A stretch of 64,000 nt of DNA from Aquisphaera giovannonii (GTDB lineage: Bacteria > Planctomycetota > Planctomycetia > Isosphaerales > Isosphaeraceae), in the NCBI RefSeq assembly GCF_008087625.1, contig NZ_CP042997.1, positions 8,804,001-8,868,000 on the forward strand, written 5' to 3'. Below the pieces are notes generated by a model. It searched no databases. It was given only the letters and a program-made list of their open reading frames with translations, and was not told where the DNA came from. Position numbers and translations under genes: made by a program. Position 1 is the stretch's first letter; each line of letters begins with the position of its first letter. Below are positions 7,272 through 16,865 of the stretch, piece after piece.

Positions 7272-8877
7272 TCAGCTTCTGATTTTCTTGCGCGTTAATC
7301 TGGGCGCTCGTGGCCGGCGAGTGAAGGGACAGCCCGGACGTGTCTCGAGGTGCGCCTCCAGCCGTTCGTCGTCCGAGAGCGCCGCGGCGCGCACCTGGAG
7401 GATGGCCTCGGCCCCCTCCGGGTCGTTCCAGAACATCTCGGTCCCCTTGACCCGGTAGTTCACCTCCTTGACGAGCGACTCCATCCAGGCCGTCGTCACC
7501 GGCAGCCCGCTCCGGCGATATTCGGGATATCTCATGCGCCCTTCGTTGTTGCTCAGGTAGGTGATCGTCACGGCCAGGACCTTCCGCGGGTCCTGATCCG
7601 GCGCGGTCGCGGGCGGCTCGCCCAGCTTCGCCCGCCAGGCCTGCAACTCCTCGATCACCTGGCCGACCTCCCCTCGCCATGCGCCTCGCATCCAGGCCAG
7701 GTACCGGTCCCACGCGTCCTCGGGCCCCTCGTGCACGGCCTTGGCCACCAGGAACAGGTAGCTCAGCACGTGGATGAAGTCGAGGATCGGCGTAAACTCG
7801 CCGAAGTGCCGCTTCCGGATCGACCAGTTCCACGCCAGCCCATCGCCCAGGAACGCCTTGGCTGACGCCTCGGGGAATCGCCGCCGCTTGGCTTCCCGCG
7901 CCATCTGCTTGCCGAACTCCTTCGAGTCCGCCATGCTGCTCAGCACGGTGCGCACCGACCGCTTCGGCCGCCAGTCGGCCGGCGGCACCATCTCCATGCC
8001 CTCGGGGGGCTCGCCGGCCCGCGATGGCGACTCGGGCGGCGAGGCCATGGAGGCGACCGACAGGGCTTCGGTCTCGGCGATCTTGGCCACGTGCTCCGGG
8101 TCGGCGAAGCAGGCCGGCGGCTCGGGCTCGGGGTCTTCCTCGGAGGTCGTGGGCCGGGCCCGGATCAGGCAGGCGTTCTTGGTCTCTCGCCACCCCTCGG
8201 ATGTGCGGTGGACGCCGGGGCCGTGTCCCGGCTCGCGGGTGCGGATCCGGCCGCCGTCGCATTCGACCACCGCCAGCGCCGGCGGGCCCTCGGGGCGCCG
8301 TGCCAGCGAGTCATCGGTCCTGGGATCGGCGTCCCGACGTCGGGCCAGCTCGAGGCCGACGTCGCGCACCACGCGCTCGATGGTCTTGGCCGAGACGGGC
8401 TGGCCGGCCACCTGCTTCATCACGATGGCGGCCCGCTTGAACGAGCGGGCCTCGGCTCCGGCGTAGGTGAGCCGTCGCACGAGGGTCGGGGTCAAGGCCC
8501 GAGCATCAAGGCCCAGCGCCTCCCGGAGGGGGGAAAAACCCGCGGCGACAGCGGGGGCAATGACCCATCGGCTCATCGAAGTCCAGGGGGCCGTCTATCG
8601 AAGTGACGGAGCGACTCCTGGGGACGACCTCGCAGCGGGTGCCGCACTCGGGGCACTTGACCGAGCGGGTCGCGTGCGAGGCCAGCTCCCCCATGTGACG
8701 GGCTTGCACCGTACGGCTGAGCCGCCGCCCCAGCTCGTGGGCACGGGCTTCGATGACCGAGTAGTGGGGGATGCCCACCACCGTGCCGTCGGCCCGATCG
8801 AGGGCCACGGCGACGCGTGCCGCCTCCTTCAGGAGTTGGTCCAATCTCGCCTGAAGTTCGGTCATCGTCCCATCCAT
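7272..8877 (-). mobile_element. ISKra4-family transposase gene, one frameshift
   Basis: The N-terminal part (ATG at 8877, or 8865 at the second ATG) carries a zinc-finger region CPECGTRC...CPRCRRGFFPP. The rest lies in another frame: REALGLDARALTP, an ECDGGRIRTREPG segment with the first catalytic-type Asp, then FLGDGLAWNWSIRKRHFGEF, VLSYLFLVAKAVHEG, TITYLSNNEGRMRYPEYR and TAWMESLVKEVNYRVKGTEM. This is the ISKra4 pattern I know from planctomycete genomes. The join falls at a C-run near 8525-8535 and needs a net +1 step (one extra base). Nothing else is broken. Terminal inverted repeats could not be fixed by eye, so the element borders are not given; only the coding part is marked. Confidence 0.8.
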
Positions 8878-10748
<1,871 letters not shown>

Positions 10749-11120
10749 GCGCGGCGGCCGCGGCCGGGGAACCCGTCAGGTCCACTCAGGTCAGGTCCGA
10801 TCGGAATCGAGTCCGAGTCGCCGGGAACCAGGCGTGCCCGGCTGTCTCATTGGAGGGCAGGGCGAATCGCGGCGGGCCACGCGGGTCCCATGCGTCCGGA
10901 ATGGGCGCACGGGAACCCCGGCGAGGCCGGCCCGATCCGCGGGGGCCAGGCGAACGGATTCGCGGAAGCACCTCTACAACCGGGCCGAGCGGCGGACGAG
11001 GTCCCGCCGCCGCCCACGCCGGGGAGCCGGCGTCGGGCGGCCGCGCGGCGACCCGCGTCCCGCCGGGGCGGGCCCGGCCCGGCCGGCAAGGCAAGTACTT
11101 GGAAAGCAAGGAGGCGTGGC
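10749..11120. other. GC-rich gap between guaB and the Pro/Ala-rich gene
   Basis: Open frames here have no recognisable product. The octamer TCAGGTCC-type motif occurs three times within 10776-10800 (tcaggtcc, actcaggtc, aggtcc), a small direct-repeat cluster. The ribosome site AAGGAGG for the next gene is at 11108-11114. Promoter elements were not recognised. Confidence 0.4.
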
Positions 11121-13643
11121 TTGCGTCCCTCAACTACGGCATTGACCACGACGATCCTCGGGGCCGCGCTCGCGGCCCAGACGGTCTCGGCCCAGCAGTC
11201 CTCGCCGCCGTCATCCTGGCGGCGCGACGGCAACCGGGCGACGGCCACGGCCAGCGAGCCATCGCCCTCGTCCCAGCCCATCTCCGCCGCGGCCGACGAG
11301 CAGGATCCGACCATCAACATGGCGGCCTCCCGCGGCGCCCGGTACCTGATGCGGAACGGCATCGACTACATCAACTACCAGGAATATGAGCGGGCGCTCA
11401 AGTTCCTCCGCGAGGCGGAGAACCGCCAGAGGGAGCTGAGCGAGCCCGAGAAGCGGACGCTCAAGCAGGCCATCGAGCGGGCCCAGCGGGGGCTCCGCGA
11501 GGCCGTCGGGGCCGAGTCGCCCTACGCGGTCAGCCAGCGGCCCCGCCGCACCGGGGGCTTCGCGCCGGCGCGGACGACCAGCCAGCTCGCCAGGGTCCGC
11601 ATGCCCGACGTCCCGGGCGAGAAGGCACCCGCGACCGCGAGCCTGGCCCAAGGGGCCGAGCAGGGCAAGGCCCGCACCCCTAGCCGCGAGGGCGACGACC
11701 GCGGCGACCCGATCCGCCTCGCGGGCGCCGAGGTGGTCGACGCGACGCCGGGCGGGGCCCCGTCCCCGGCGGGCCCCGAGGCCTCGGCGGAGCCCGCCGC
11801 CACGGCCGGCCCGGGCGACCAGCCCGCCATGCTGCCGCTGGCCGACGAGACGCCCGATCCGGCGAAGATGCCGCCGACCTACCGGGCCATCCGCCGGGCC
11901 ACGAGCTTCGACGACGCGCCGGCCGTCGCCGGCTCCGGCACGATCACGCCGCCGGCCGGCCCGCAGCATGCGACCGCGGCCGCGGCCGGCCAGCCCGTGG
12001 CGGAGCCGGTCGCCGCGGCCGAGCCCGCCGCCGGCCTGCCGCCCGTCTCCGACGACGCCCCGGCCGTCGCCGGCTCCGGCACGATCACGCCCCCGCCCGC
12101 CCGCCTCGAGGCGACGGCCCCGGCGGAGCCCGCCGCCCTCGCGTCGCCGGACGTCGGCGAGCCCTCGCGGCTCGGCGCGGAGGCGATGCCGCAACTCGAT
12201 CCGAAGGCGGACGGCCCGGCCGGGCCGCAGGTCGCGGCGGAGTCCCCCGCCCCGGTCGCGAACGCTGATCGGGAATATGCGAAGCCCAAGGCAGACGCCG
12301 GCGCCACGCCCGCCGCGGCACCGGCGCCCGTGGGCGGCCCCGCCCCGGCGGCCATCGACCTGGAGCCCCCCTCGGATCCGGCCCCGAAGGCCGCCGACGC
12401 CTCCCCGGCGACGGACCGCGAGGAGCTGCCGGCCTTGCCGCTGAACGACCCCGGGCGGCCCGAGCCGAAGCCGGACGCCGGCCCGGCCTCGTCGCCCGCC
12501 GCCGCGTCCGCCCCGGCGGACTTCCCCGCGCCGCCCGCGGCCGGGACGGCCACGCCCGCCGGCGACGACCTCCCGCAGCTCCCCCTCCAGGGGGCCTCCG
12601 AGGATGCCCGCCAGCCGGCCCCCAGGGCCGAGGCGCCCGCGGCCCCGAAGCCCGAGGCGGAGGCGGCTAAGGCCGAGGCCCCGAAGGCCGAGCCGGTCCC
12701 GGCCGTCGCCGCGGCCGTCGACGACCTGCCCGCCACGCCCTCCTCGGCCCCCGGCCGGGGGGATGGGGCGTCCCAGGCGGAGGCCCTGCCGCCGCCGGCC
12801 GCCGAGGTCGCCGCGAGCCCCGCCCCGGCCGCCGAGCCCGTCCCGGCCGCCGAGCCGGCCGCGAAGCCCGAGGCCGTGCCGAGCCCCTCGGGCCCGGCCC
12901 GCGGCGACGATCCCGCCGCCGCACCCTCCGCCGTCGAGCCGGGCGCCACGATGCCCGACTCCGGCGCCGGCCTGGGCGGGGCCGCTTCGCCGTTGGGCCT
13001 GCCGTCGGCGGAGGCCCCGAAGAGCACGCTGCTGCCCGAGCAGCAGCGGCGCATCGAGGAGATCGCCCGCCGCCAGGACGAGGAGATGCGCCGGAACCCG
13101 ATCCGCCCCGGCCAGCCGGCCCCGGGCAACCGGGACACGGACCTCCCGGCCAGCGACGCGAGGAATCAGACCGTGACCCAGATCGACATCAGCCGGGCCC
13201 CCAGCCCCGCCGAGGCCCGGCCCATCCGCGCCATCCCCGTCCCGGACGACTTCGTCCCCCTGGGCAAGCGCGAGTGGAGCCCGCAGCGGAAGATGTGGGC
13301 CGCCGCCGCGACCTGCCACCTGCCGCTCTACTTCCAGGATCCCATGCTGGAACGCTACGGGCACAGCGCGGAGACGTACTTCGGGCGGGCCGGCCGGTTC
13401 CTGACCTACCCGGTCGACGACCCGCGGCAGACCACCCAGCGGAACCAGCTCATCCAGCCGGCCTTCTCCTCAGCCCTCTTCGCCTGGCAGATCCTCACGC
13501 TGCCGTATGCCCTGGTCGTGGATCCGCCGTGGGAGGCCCAGTATGACCTCGGCTACTGGCGGCCCGGCGACAAGATCCCGACGGACCTGTACTACCAGCC
13601 GCTCTACGGCACCGGGCCCCCGCTCCGCGGCAAGAACTACTGA
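11121..13643 (+). CDS. Large secreted Pro/Ala-rich protein with conserved planctomycete C-terminal domain
   Basis: A TTG start at 11121 is preferred because AAGGAGG lies six bases before it and the protein then opens with a clean signal peptide (TTTILGAALAAQTVSAQ). Starting at the upstream ATG 10890 would put 77 Arg/Pro-rich residues before the signal. Of the 840 residues, about 65-125 form a charged helical segment (YINYQEYERALKFLREAE), and 130-640 are low-complexity Ala/Pro/Glu. This tract contains an exact internal duplication, DDAPAVAGSGTITPP, coded near 11911 and 12052. The last 150 residues are compact and rich in aromatics (ATCHLPLYFQDPMLERYGHS, then LTLPYALVVDPPWEAQYDLG) with a HxPLYF-x-D-x-x-LERYG pattern I associate with planctomycete secreted proteins. 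The function is unknown; the shape suggests a wall- or envelope-spanning stalk with a folded end. Confidence 0.75.
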   Translation: MRPSTTALTTTILGAALAAQTVSAQQSSPPSSWRRDGNRATATASEPSPSSQPISAAADEQDPTINMAASRGARYLMRNGIDYINYQEYERALKFLREAENRQRELSEPEKRTLKQAIERAQRGLREAVGAESPYAVSQRPRRTGGFAPARTTSQLARVRMPDVPGEKAPATASLAQGAEQGKARTPSREGDDRGDPIRLAGAEVVDATPGGAPSPAGPEASAEPAATAGPGDQPAMLPLADETPDPAKMPPTYRAIRRATSFDDAPAVAGSGTITPPAGPQHATAAAAGQPVAEPVAAAEPAAGLPPVSDDAPAVAGSGTITPPPARLEATAPAEPAALASPDVGEPSRLGAEAMPQLDPKADGPAGPQVAAESPAPVANADREYAKPKADAGATPAAAPAPVGGPAPAAIDLEPPSDPAPKAADASPATDREELPALPLNDPGRPEPKPDAGPASSPAAASAPADFPAPPAAGTATPAGDDLPQLPLQGASEDARQPAPRAEAPAAPKPEAEAAKAEAPKAEPVPAVAAAVDDLPATPSSAPGRGDGASQAEALPPPAAEVAASPAPAAEPVPAAEPAAKPEAVPSPSGPARGDDPAAAPSAVEPGATMPDSGAGLGGAASPLGLPSAEAPKSTLLPEQQRRIEEIARRQDEEMRRNPIRPGQPAPGNRDTDLPASDARNQTVTQIDISRAPSPAEARPIRAIPVPDDFVPLGKREWSPQRKMWAAAATCHLPLYFQDPMLERYGHSAETYFGRAGRFLTYPVDDPRQTTQRNQLIQPAFSSALFAWQILTLPYALVVDPPWEAQYDLGYWRPGDKIPTDLYYQPLYGTGPPLRGKNY

Positions 13644-13680
13644 CCGCGGCCGGGCGCACGCCCTTCACGCTACGTCCCGC

Positions 13681-13708
13681 ACGCCGGGGCCCTCCGAGGC
13701 CCCGGCGT
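13681..13708 (+). terminator. Putative hairpin terminator after the Pro/Ala-rich gene
   Basis: An 11-base perfect stem (13681-13691 with 13698-13708) closes a CTCCGA loop, 38 bases after the stop codon. There is no long T run, as is common in GC-rich genomes. The remainder up to 13964 has no gene; 13735-13775 is a short AT-rich patch that may hold the phoU promoter, though no clear -35/-10 pair is seen. Confidence 0.55.
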
Positions 13709-13964
13709 CGTCGCGCGCCCGCCGCCGGGGACCGGATTATGAATTTCCTATGTTTATAGCCCCCTTGATATTGGCATCGGCCGCGTTTCGCCCCATGATA
13801 GGATCAGGAGAGGCTGTGTCGCTCCCGCGATGCGACGCGACGCGACGGGTCGATGGAAGAGTGGCACGTCCTGCACCCCCCGTCAGGCATGCTGATTGAA
13901 TTCGCCGTCGATCGACCCGTGCGAGGCGCGACGGCCCATCCGTGATTCGCAACGAGGAGCAGGA

Positions 13965-14714
13965 ATGCCGGGCATCGAGACGGGAGCACCCTCGCCCTGG
14001 GACTGGGGCGAGCAGCGGGTCACGGTCGGCCGCCACTTCCTCCGCGACCTGGAATCGCTCTGGTCGGAGGTCCTCAAGCTGGCCGCGGTCGTCGAGGACG
14101 CGCTGAACCAGAGCCTCCGCGCCCTCTGCGACGGCCGGCCGGACCTCGCCGACGAGGTCCGGGGGCGGAAGCCGTCGATGGAGCGATGGGAGGTCCAGAT
14201 CGAGCGGGAGTGCGTCCGCGTCCTGGCCCTGCACCAGCCCGTGGCCTCCGACCTCCGCCGGGTCGCGGCCATCCTGCGGATCAACAGCGACCTGGAGCGG
14301 CTGGCCGACCTCGCCCGGCACATCGCCAAGCGGGTCAAGAAGCTGGCGGCCGACCCGGAGGCCTTCCCGATCCCCCAGCCGCTCGAGAACCTCGGCATGG
14401 AGGCGCTCGCCCAGGTCCGGGAGAGCCTCGACGCGCTCACGCAGGCGAACGCCGCCCGGGCGAAGGCCGTCATGGCCGCCGAGAAGCGCCTGGACCGCCA
14501 GTACCGCTCGGTCCAGGGGATGCTCAAGCGCGAGATCGTCGCCCATCCCGGCCGGATCGACACGTGGCTCCGCCTGGTGAACACCGCGAGGAACATCGAG
14601 CGGATCGCCGACCACGCCGCCAAGATCGCCGAGGCGGTCGTCTACCTGAAGGAGGGGGAGATCCTCCGCCACCGGCCCCCCGCCGACCAGGCCGCAAGCC
14701 GGACGAGTCTCTGA
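13965..14714 (+). CDS. phoU: PhoU-family phosphate signalling regulator
   Basis: This 249-residue all-helical protein has the two PhoU repeats. The first contains SDLRRVAAILRINSDLERLA followed by DLARHIAKRV. The second contains TWLRLVNTARNIERIADHAA, then KIAEAVVYLKEG. The acidic metal-binding E/R-x-x-D pattern occurs in both repeats. PhoU normally links the PstSCAB phosphate transporter to the PhoR kinase and represses the Pho response; neither pst nor phoBR genes are in this window. The start at 13965 follows AACGAGGAGCAGG; the frame before it is not PhoU-like. Confidence 0.92.
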   Translation: MPGIETGAPSPWDWGEQRVTVGRHFLRDLESLWSEVLKLAAVVEDALNQSLRALCDGRPDLADEVRGRKPSMERWEVQIERECVRVLALHQPVASDLRRVAAILRINSDLERLADLARHIAKRVKKLAADPEAFPIPQPLENLGMEALAQVRESLDALTQANAARAKAVMAAEKRLDRQYRSVQGMLKREIVAHPGRIDTWLRLVNTARNIERIADHAAKIAEAVVYLKEGEILRHRPPADQAASRTSL

Positions 14715-14756
14715 TCGCCCCCTCGCGAGGACGCGGGGGACCGGGAGTCCCGAACC

Positions 14757-15692
14757 ATGCCCTTCCTCGGCTACTTCAAGGGCCAGCCCACCGAGCACGT
14801 GATCCGGTACAGCTCCGGGCGGATCGCCCGCGAGGGCCAGGGGCTGGCTTTCTTCTACCTCAAGTACAACACCCAGCTCGTCGTCGTCCCCACCAGCAGC
14901 ATGGACGCCAACCTCGTCTTCAACGAGGTGACCAGCAACTTCCAGACGGTGACCATCCAGGGGCAATTCACCTACCGCATCCACAACCCCCGCAAGGCTG
15001 CCGAGCTGCTGAACTTCACGATGGACCCGGCCACGCACCGGCACCTCTCCAACGACCCCGACCGCCTGGCGCAGCGGATCACCAACATCATCCAGATGGA
15101 GACCCGCACCGAGATCCAGAAGCGGTCGCTCGAGGAGGTCCTGACCCAGTACGAGTCGATCGCCGGCTCGGTGCAGGGCCGGATCAAGGGCTCGTCGCTG
15201 CTGGACCCGCTGGGCGTCGAGCTGCTGAGCGTCTACTTCGTCGCCGCCAAGCCCACGCCCGAGGTGGCCAAGGCGCTCGAGGCCGAGTACCGCGAGAACC
15301 TCCTCCAGAAGGCGGACTACGCCATCTCCGCCCGGCGGGCCGCGGCCGTCGAGGAGGAGCGGAAGATCAAGGAGAACGAGCTCAACACCGAGATCGCCCT
15401 GGAGCAGCAGCGGAGGCGGCTCATCGACCTCCAGGGCGAGAACGAGCTCCGCCAGGCCAACCACCGCGGCCAGGCCGCGGAGGAGGAGGCCGCCTACCAG
15501 AACCGAGTCAAGCAGCGCGAGCTCGCCCTGTACCAGGGGATCGACCCGCGCAAGGTCCTGGCGCTGGCCCTCTCCGGGCTCGGCGAGAACGCCGGCCGGA
15601 TCGGCAACCTGACCATCACCTCGGAGATCCTCGCCAGCCTCCTCGACGCGAAGGACGCGGCGGCCTCGTCCGAGTCCTCCCCCATGGCCTGA
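14757..15692 (+). CDS. SPFH/Band 7 domain protein
   Basis: The 311-residue protein has an SPFH (stomatin/prohibitin/flotillin) fold at about residues 20-190 (FYLKYNTQLVVVPTSSMDAN, then QTVTIQGQFTYRI, LLDPLGVELLSVYF). It is followed by a charged coiled coil at about 195-265 (EEERKIKENELNTEIALEQQ) and a short Ala/Ser tail. No N-terminal membrane hairpin is visible, unlike most stomatins. Such proteins form membrane-associated rings. The next gene, an NAD-kinase-like protein, follows after 31 bases and is likely co-transcribed; the pairing points to a shared but undefined role. Confidence 0.88.
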   Translation: MPFLGYFKGQPTEHVIRYSSGRIAREGQGLAFFYLKYNTQLVVVPTSSMDANLVFNEVTSNFQTVTIQGQFTYRIHNPRKAAELLNFTMDPATHRHLSNDPDRLAQRITNIIQMETRTEIQKRSLEEVLTQYESIAGSVQGRIKGSSLLDPLGVELLSVYFVAAKPTPEVAKALEAEYRENLLQKADYAISARRAAAVEEERKIKENELNTEIALEQQRRRLIDLQGENELRQANHRGQAAEEEAAYQNRVKQRELALYQGIDPRKVLALALSGLGENAGRIGNLTITSEILASLLDAKDAAASSESSPMA

Positions 15693-15723
15693 GCCGTTCA
15701 CGTCGCCCGGGAGCCCTCGGCGG

Positions 15724-16713
15724 ATGCCCACCCGCGACAAGCTCGTCATCGTCACCCGTAAGACGGCCCTGGAGGAACTGATCGAGCGGTTCAACACCCG
15801 CGACCAGGCCCGCTTCTACATCGAGCACATGGGCGGCGACTTCGACGGCTACCAGGCCGCCCACGACGCGTACCGCCGGGCGGCCGAGGCCCTCCGCGAG
15901 GCCCTGCCGCGCGGGCTCCGCACCCACTGGATCGAGCGGTCGTTCCTGCCCACGTTCACGTTCGGCGAGCCCGACGTCGTCGTGGTCCTCGGCCAGGACG
16001 GCCTGGTCGTCAACGTGGCCAAGTACCTGGACGGCCAGCCGGTCGTGGCGATCAACCCCGACCCCGACCGGATCGACGGCGTCCTCCTCCCCTACGGCGT
16101 CCGCGAGGCCGGGGGGGCGATCGCCCGGGCGGTCCGCGACGCGGAGCCGTGGCGCGACGTGACCATGGCCCAGGCCGCGCTCAACGACGGCCAGCGGCTG
16201 CTCGCGGTCAACGACCTGTTCGTCGGCGCGCGGACGCACGTCTCGGCCCGCTACCGGATCCGCCACGAGGGCCGGGAGGAGGCCCAGTCGTCCAGCGGCC
16301 TGATCGTCTCCACCGGGGCGGGCTCGACCGGCTGGTACCGGTCGATCGTCACCGGCGCGGCGGGGATCGTCGCGGGCGTCCTCGGCTCCGAGGGGATCCT
16401 CGCCGTCCAGGGGCGGTATGCATTTCCCTGGGAGGCCCGCGAGCTGGCCTTCAGCGTCCGCGAGCCGTTCATCAGCAAGACGTCCGGCGCGACGATCGTC
16501 CACGGCAGGATTGTCGCCGACGAGCCCCTGGAGATCGTCTCGCAGATGCCCCAGAACGGCGTCATCTTCAGCGACGGCGTCGAGGAGGACCGCCTCGACT
16601 TCAACAGCGGCTCCATCGCTCGGATCGGCCTCGCCGACCGGACGCTCCGGCTGCTCGTCCCGCCTGGGCACCAGGACCCGGCCGGGGCCCGCGGTCGCGA
16701 CGACGGGGGGTGA
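15724..16713 (+). CDS. Divergent NAD-kinase-like protein
   Basis: The 329-residue protein has the order of motifs of ATP-NAD kinases in altered form: VVVLGQDGLVVNVAKY in place of the GGDGT loop, LLAVNDLFVGARTHVSARY in place of the NE motif, and SSSGLIVSTGAGSTGWYRSI in place of TPTGSTAY. A FISKTSGATIVHGRI strand and SDGVEEDRL follow. The fold is therefore that of NAD/diacylglycerol-kinase-like enzymes, but the substitution of GGDG by GQDG makes the substrate uncertain. It follows the SPFH gene closely. It could be a kinase of NAD or of another nucleotide or sugar, or a non-catalytic relative. Confidence 0.75.
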   Translation: MPTRDKLVIVTRKTALEELIERFNTRDQARFYIEHMGGDFDGYQAAHDAYRRAAEALREALPRGLRTHWIERSFLPTFTFGEPDVVVVLGQDGLVVNVAKYLDGQPVVAINPDPDRIDGVLLPYGVREAGGAIARAVRDAEPWRDVTMAQAALNDGQRLLAVNDLFVGARTHVSARYRIRHEGREEAQSSSGLIVSTGAGSTGWYRSIVTGAAGIVAGVLGSEGILAVQGRYAFPWEARELAFSVREPFISKTSGATIVHGRIVADEPLEIVSQMPQNGVIFSDGVEEDRLDFNSGSIARIGLADRTLRLLVPPGHQDPAGARGRDDGG

Positions 16714-16865
16714 AGGGCGGCCGGGGGATGAGCCACATCGCGTCCCGTGCCGGGCCGAGTCCGCTTTCGGAATTCGGTTGAACCGGATCGCCAGGCGTCG
16801 ATATCGTGGATCGATGCCCGCCGGGCCGCATGGCCCGGCGCCTCACGTCTCCGGGGTCAACTGCC

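Noticed and set aside
8500-8577. Programmed -1 frameshifting in the ISKra4-type transposase
   Set aside because: The two frames are related by a net +1 (or -2) step, so a -1 slip cannot join them.
11211-13364. A 717-codon Gly/Arg-rich antisense frame that looks like a structural repeat protein
   Set aside because: It is the complement of the Ala/Pro-rich tract of the plus-strand gene, which has a ribosome site, signal peptide and conserved C-terminus.
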